A stretch of 64,000 nt of DNA from positions 47,288-111,287 of the forward strand of contig JAKQSI010000032.1 of the NCBI GenBank assembly GCA_029570205.1. Reading direction: 5' to 3'. Made by a program: the position numbers and the translations under genes. This document shows, in pieces, positions 63,450 to 64,000 of the stretch. Positions within the stretch are counted from its first letter, which is position 1; every line of letters begins with the position of its first letter. The notes beneath the pieces were generated by a model, which had not been told where the DNA came from, did not search any database, and was given only the letters and a program-made list of their open reading frames with translations. The DNA comes from Candidatus Omnitrophota bacterium. Its GTDB lineage: Bacteria; Hinthialibacterota; Hinthialibacteria; Hinthialibacterales; JAKPRU01.

Positions 63450-64000
63450 CCGGGCAGAGACGCCTGGGCAGCTGGGGAGTTGCCAGGCAGAGACGCCTGG
63501 CCTACTGGGGTGACAGGCAGAGACGCCTGGCCTACTGGGGTGACAGGCAGAGACGCCTGTCCTACTGGGGAGTTGCCAGGCAGAGACGCCTGGCCTACTG
63601 GAAGGACAGGCAGAGACGCCTGTCCTACTGGGGAGTTGCCAGGCAGAGACGCCTGGCCTACTGGGGTGACAGGCAGAGACGCCTGTCCTACTGGGGAGTT
63701 GCCAGGCAGAGACGCCTGGCCTACTGGGGTGACAGGCAGAGACGCCTGTCCTACTGGGGTGACAGGCAGAGACGCCTGTCCTACTGGGGTGACAGGCAGA
63801 GACGCCTGTCCTACTGGGGTGACAGGCAGGGACGCCTGTCCTACTGGAAGGACAGGCAGAGACGCCTGTCCTACTGGGGTGACAGGCAGGGACGCCTGTC
63901 CTACTGGAAGGACAGGCAGGGACGCCTGTCCTACTGGGGTGACAGGCAGGGACGCCTGTCCTACTGGGGTGACAGGCAGGGACGCCTGTCCTACTGGGGT
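63450..64000. repeat. 18-unit palindromic tandem repeat array (continues outside window)
   Basis: I count 18 units of about 30-33 nt running to the window end. Typical unit: GACAGGC-AGAGAC-GCCTGTC (7-bp stem, 6-nt loop) with linker CTACTGGGGT. Four units use GCCAGGC...GCCTGGC arms, all preceded by the longer linker ...GGGGAGTT or the array edge; both arms change together. The loop is AGAGAC or AGGGAC. The first unit is degenerate and unit three has one unpaired arm position. There are no unique spacers, so this is not a CRISPR array. Confidence 0.9.

Noticed and set aside
63450-64000. CRISPR array
   Set aside because: Units are tandem and nearly identical with no unique spacers, and no cas genes are present.

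Overview
The window is a chromosome segment of an uncultured-style, moderately GC-rich bacterium that I cannot place with certainty. The gene mix suggests a Planctomycetes/Verrucomicrobia/Hydrogenedentes/Sumerlaeota-like lineage. It includes secreted beta-helix, DUF1080, DUF3604 and DUF6807 proteins, Gfo/Idh/MocA oxidoreductases (one with a Tat signal), a GH51 arabinofuranosidase, bacillithiol synthase BshA, and PduS/PduT-type microcompartment proteins. Starts are mostly ATG with GGAGG-like ribosome sites; TTG or GTG is inferred for a few genes. Placement rests on gene content only.

Layout. 1-4.8 kb: partial secreted beta-helix protein, adenosine deaminase, a CheY-like receiver, a GNAT acetyltransferase, an HNH nuclease and tRNA-Arg(CCG). 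5.3-14.9 kb is the accessory part: a Dam-type adenine methyltransferase beside a frameshifted restriction-enzyme-like gene, ftsH, a membrane-anchored hypothetical, a stand-alone HTH-terminase protein divergent from a methyltransferase/endonuclease pair, and a PBECR-like nuclease/DUF2283 pair. 15-30 kb: secreted HpcH/HpaI aldolase, DUF3604 protein, porin, MsbA-like exporter, orphan sugar ABC ATPase, AmmeMemoRadiSam enzyme, methyltransferase-lipA, flavoprotein, DUF6807 protein, oxidoreductase and a DksA/TraR protein. 30-45 kb is mostly housekeeping: prfA-prmC, VKOR-DsbA fusion, DUF1080 protein, dCMP deaminase, entericidin-like lipoprotein, membrane glycosyltransferases, a formylglycine-generating-enzyme-like protein, bshA, a pilin-like protein, an ImuB-like polymerase and dnaB. 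45-64 kb: tandem universal stress protein, glycosyltransferase, GH51, oxidoreductase, PduS-like reductase, single-chain Type IIG restriction-modification protein, glycosyltransferase, PHP hydrolase, pgpA, rimO, a UVR-motif protein, a PduT-like shell protein and a hypothetical. The window ends in an 18-unit palindromic tandem array.

Genes that work together: prfA with prmC (PrmC methylates the release-factor GGQ glutamine); the PduS-like reductase with the PduT-like shell protein, which in known microcompartments form an electron conduit although here they are 9 kb apart; the two methyltransferase/endonuclease pairs and the Type IIG enzyme as restriction-modification; and the overlapping nuclease/DUF2283 genes as a probable toxin-antitoxin-like unit. 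Several families of short palindromic repeats are scattered between genes, and at least two appear to have been absorbed into reading frames.

The best candidates for something undescribed are the TerS-TerL-like fusion next to a restriction-modification pair with no capsid genes, and the hairpin array at the right end, whose stem arms vary in a compensatory way.
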